NCBI GenBank assembly: GCA_020249145.1
Contig: JADCGF010000003.1
Span: forward strand, 62,001-126,000
From: Roseomonas sp.
Lineage (GTDB): Bacteria > Pseudomonadota > Alphaproteobacteria > Acetobacterales > Acetobacteraceae
Reading direction: 5' to 3'
DNA length: 64,000 nucleotides
Position numbers and translations under genes: made by a program. Positions 62,446-64,000 of the stretch are shown here, one piece after another (position 1 is the stretch's first letter; each line of letters starts with the position of its first letter). The notes under the pieces are model-generated. The model ran no database searches and was not told where the DNA came from. It saw only the letters and a program-made list of their open reading frames with translations.

Positions 62446-62715
62446 ATGGCTCAGGCCCCCGCCACGCAGGAAACCACCGAAGTCGGCGGCATTGCCGGCG
62501 AAAGGCTGCGGTCCATCGTTGAACGCATTGAACGGCTGGAAGAAGAAAAAAAGGCGCTGTCGAGCGATATCAAGGACATTTTCGCCGAAGCGAAATCAGC
62601 CGGCTTTGATGTGAAGGTGCTGCGCGCGGTGATTAGGCTCCGCAAGCAGGAACCGGCGGAAGTGGAAGAACAGGAAACGTTGCTCGATCTCTATCGCCGC
62701 GCGCTTGGGATGTGA
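62446..62715 (+). CDS. gapR: GapR-family nucleoid-associated protein (DUF2312)
   Basis: An 89-residue protein, exactly the size of Caulobacter GapR, which binds overtwisted AT-rich DNA ahead of polymerases and helps topoisomerases. LRSIVERIERLEEEKKALSSDIKDIFAEAKSAGFDVKVLRAVIRLRKQ is the conserved coiled-coil and DNA-contact region. ATG 62446 is preferred because GAGGAAC lies ahead and gives the family length; ATG 62392 next to the DUF1244 stop is possible. Confidence 0.92.
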   Translation: MAQAPATQETTEVGGIAGERLRSIVERIERLEEEKKALSSDIKDIFAEAKSAGFDVKVLRAVIRLRKQEPAEVEEQETLLDLYRRALGM

Positions 62716-62730
62716 TGCAATCAGACAGCG

Positions 62731-64000
62731 CTAGCGAGCATCCGCGCGGCGCTGCCCCGAAGCGTTGCGGCTACGCACATAGTAATCCGTGCCCGTGCCT
62801 GGATTGTTGATGTAGAACTCATCGCGCGGGAAAACATCGGTCAGCGGCGCTTCTTCGCGCTTCTGGCCCGGCAGCCATTGCAAAGGCGTGCCGGCAAATA
62901 GGCTGGCCCAATCGCTGAAATCCTTATTGCCCGCACGCAAATGCGCGAGATGCACGGGTTTGGCGAATTCCGCCGCAAGCCTTGCCGGGTCAAAGGGGAT
63001 CGGATCATTGGACCCGATCATGACCCCCGCCGGCATCAGCAGCAGCGCATGCGGAAAGACAGCCGCGAAGGTTTCCACTGCGCGCTTCGTTGGCGCCCAT
63101 TGAATGTAAAGCCCACCCGGGGCCAAACGCCGCCGCGCCTGTTCGATGAATTCCGCGCTATAGAGCAGGCCGGAATGGGACCCCTGCGGCAGAATGGCGT
63201 CCGCCTCGATAATGTCGTAGCGCCTTTCTTCCTTGGCGAGCGTGCGCCGACCATCGCCATATTCCATCTGCCAGCGCGGGTCCTTGAACATGCGCGCGAT
63301 GGGGCCTTCCGGGTAATGCTGCCCAATCTCCTCAAGCGCTGTCAGCACCGGCGCCACCAATTCAATGGCGCGAATCTGGCTTTCGGGCCGAATGCCTGCG
63401 GCCCAGGGCGTGCCGCCACTGCCAATCCCAATCACCAGCACTTCCTTCGGGTCAGGATGGATCAGCGGCCCAACAGCGCCCAGGAATTGATGGATCGACA
63501 GGAAGGGAATGCGTCCCTGGCTGAAGCCCTGGATGAAGAAGGGGCCTTCTGCCACACCATCCGCGCCCTTGCTGTCTCGGAAGAAGGCAATGCCCGAGCG
63601 ATCCTCCGCCCAGGCCACCATATGGCCCGGCCCTTCCGCATGCATGCGCGACCAAAGCCCGGCATTGCCCGGCATGAAAACCAGCGCGAGCGCGGAGGCC
63701 AAGGCCAGGCCCCCTTCCACAGGCCGCCGCCAGCCGCCATGCCAAAGCCAGCCCAGCAGCAATAGCAGCGAAAGGGCGGCCAGCAGCTTGAGCGTGCCCG
63801 CCGTGCCCAGGAAATGCAGCGTGATCAGGCCAGTGAAAATGGACCCTGCCGCATTGCCGGCGATATTGGCCAATTGCACCCAACCGACCCGTGTGCCGAC
63901 ACTCGCCAAATCCTGCTGCACGGCGCGCTGCACAAAAGCGAAGGTCATGCCAATCAGGAAGGAAGGCGGGCCTACCACCAGCACGGCCAGGAAGATGGTC
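62731..64000 (-). CDS. Spermidine synthase-like membrane fusion protein, C-terminal part (partial)
   Basis: At least 420 residues are visible and the frame continues past 64000, so the start is outside the window. The N-terminal visible part has several membrane helices (GWVQLANIAGNAAGSIFTGLI; LKLLAALSLLLLLGWLWHGG), as in fused MFS/spermidine synthase proteins. The soluble part resembles spermidine synthase with a methyltransferase-type fold (EVLVIGIGSGGTPWAAGI, then IRAIELVAPVL; YDIIEADAI). The canonical polyamine-site residues are not clear, so the substrate is uncertain. Confidence 0.85.
   Translation of the reverse strand, partial: TIFLAVLVVGPPSFLIGMTFAFVQRAVQQDLASVGTRVGWVQLANIAGNAAGSIFTGLITLHFLGTAGTLKLLAALSLLLLLGWLWHGGWRRPVEGGLALASALALVFMPGNAGLWSRMHAEGPGHMVAWAEDRSGIAFFRDSKGADGVAEGPFFIQGFSQGRIPFLSIHQFLGAVGPLIHPDPKEVLVIGIGSGGTPWAAGIRPESQIRAIELVAPVLTALEEIGQHYPEGPIARMFKDPRWQMEYGDGRRTLAKEERRYDIIEADAILPQGSHSGLLYSAEFIEQARRRLAPGGLYIQWAPTKRAVETFAAVFPHALLLMPAGVMIGSNDPIPFDPARLAAEFAKPVHLAHLRAGNKDFSDWASLFAGTPLQWLPGQKREEAPLTDVFPRDEFYINNPGTGTDYYVRSRNASGQRRADAR

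Noticed and set aside
1..64000. CRISPR arrays, rRNA or tRNA genes, integrases and insertion sequences
   Set aside because: None was recognised on reading both strands; no regularly spaced direct repeats and no transposase or recombinase motifs were found. A dedicated tRNA scan could still find something missed by eye.

Overview
The window is a stretch of high-GC bacterial chromosome with the gene content of an alphaproteobacterium, most likely a member of the Acetobacteraceae (Roseomonas-like). The support is: an alphaproteobacterial-type LexA gene carrying a GAAC-N7-GAAC SOS box, a gckA / pyruvate kinase / DUF1244 / GapR neighbourhood, class I PHA synthase, electron-transfer flavoprotein-ubiquinone oxidoreductase, several orphan Bug/TRAP-type substrate-binding proteins, and almost uniformly GC-rich codon use. 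The family-level placement is inference; no rRNA or tRNA gene is present to test it. Genes are densely packed on both strands with many 4-base ATGA/GTGA overlaps, and no gene-free stretch exceeds 300 bases.

Layout. 1-9841: the end of an OmpA-type protein with a clear terminator, an orphan Bug solute-binding protein, a glutathione transferase, ETF-QO, a family-4 uracil-DNA glycosylase without its iron-sulfur cysteines, a TauE/UreH-type membrane protein, a RES/Xre toxin-antitoxin pair, comEC and gltX. 9900-10660: an AT-rich island with one unknown membrane protein. 10663-14365: a fumarylacetoacetate-hydrolase-family enzyme, a small membrane protein and a short-chain dehydrogenase that may end a non-phosphorylative deoxysugar pathway, then phaC. 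14446-23453: a lipoprotein, an AlaC-type aminotransferase overlapping hom, an unknown protein, a ketopantoate-reductase-like protein, an oxalyl-CoA-synthetase-like ligase, a gamma carbonic anhydrase-like protein, and rplM-rpsI-argC.

23637-33024 is a catabolic/transport region: an IlvD/Edd-family sugar-acid dehydratase, an NAD(P)-binding protein and an M20 amidohydrolase on one strand; two short-chain dehydrogenases and a THI5/NMT1-like protein on the other; then a complete DctPQM TRAP transporter. A two-part palindromic repeat (27379-27484) sits between the convergent genes. 33030-43753 is largely housekeeping: dapE-dapD, a DUF2336 protein, argB, holC, two tandem M17 leucyl aminopeptidases, cysQ, Sua5/TsaC and lexA. 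43791-50942 holds a zinc-free MDR reductase, an enoyl-CoA hydratase, a GNAT enzyme, trxA and an RND efflux pump with its adaptor. 51109-54226 is envelope biogenesis (a DUF374 acyltransferase, waaA, lpxK). 54267-57800 is a TetR-controlled DevBCA-type ABC exporter.

The most unusual object lies at 59001-60656: a pyruvate kinase carrying, in one uninterrupted frame, an N-terminal Cro/YdaS-like helix-turn-helix domain. A good internal Shine-Dalgarno and start codon would also yield a normal-length enzyme lacking that domain. Just upstream is an AT-rich gap with a perfect 20-base palindrome that overlaps the stop codon of the glycerate kinase gene gckA. Glycerate kinase makes 2-phosphoglycerate, two steps before pyruvate kinase. 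The arrangement therefore suggests a glycolytic enzyme that can bind DNA and perhaps regulate its own gene; this is a hypothesis from sequence only.
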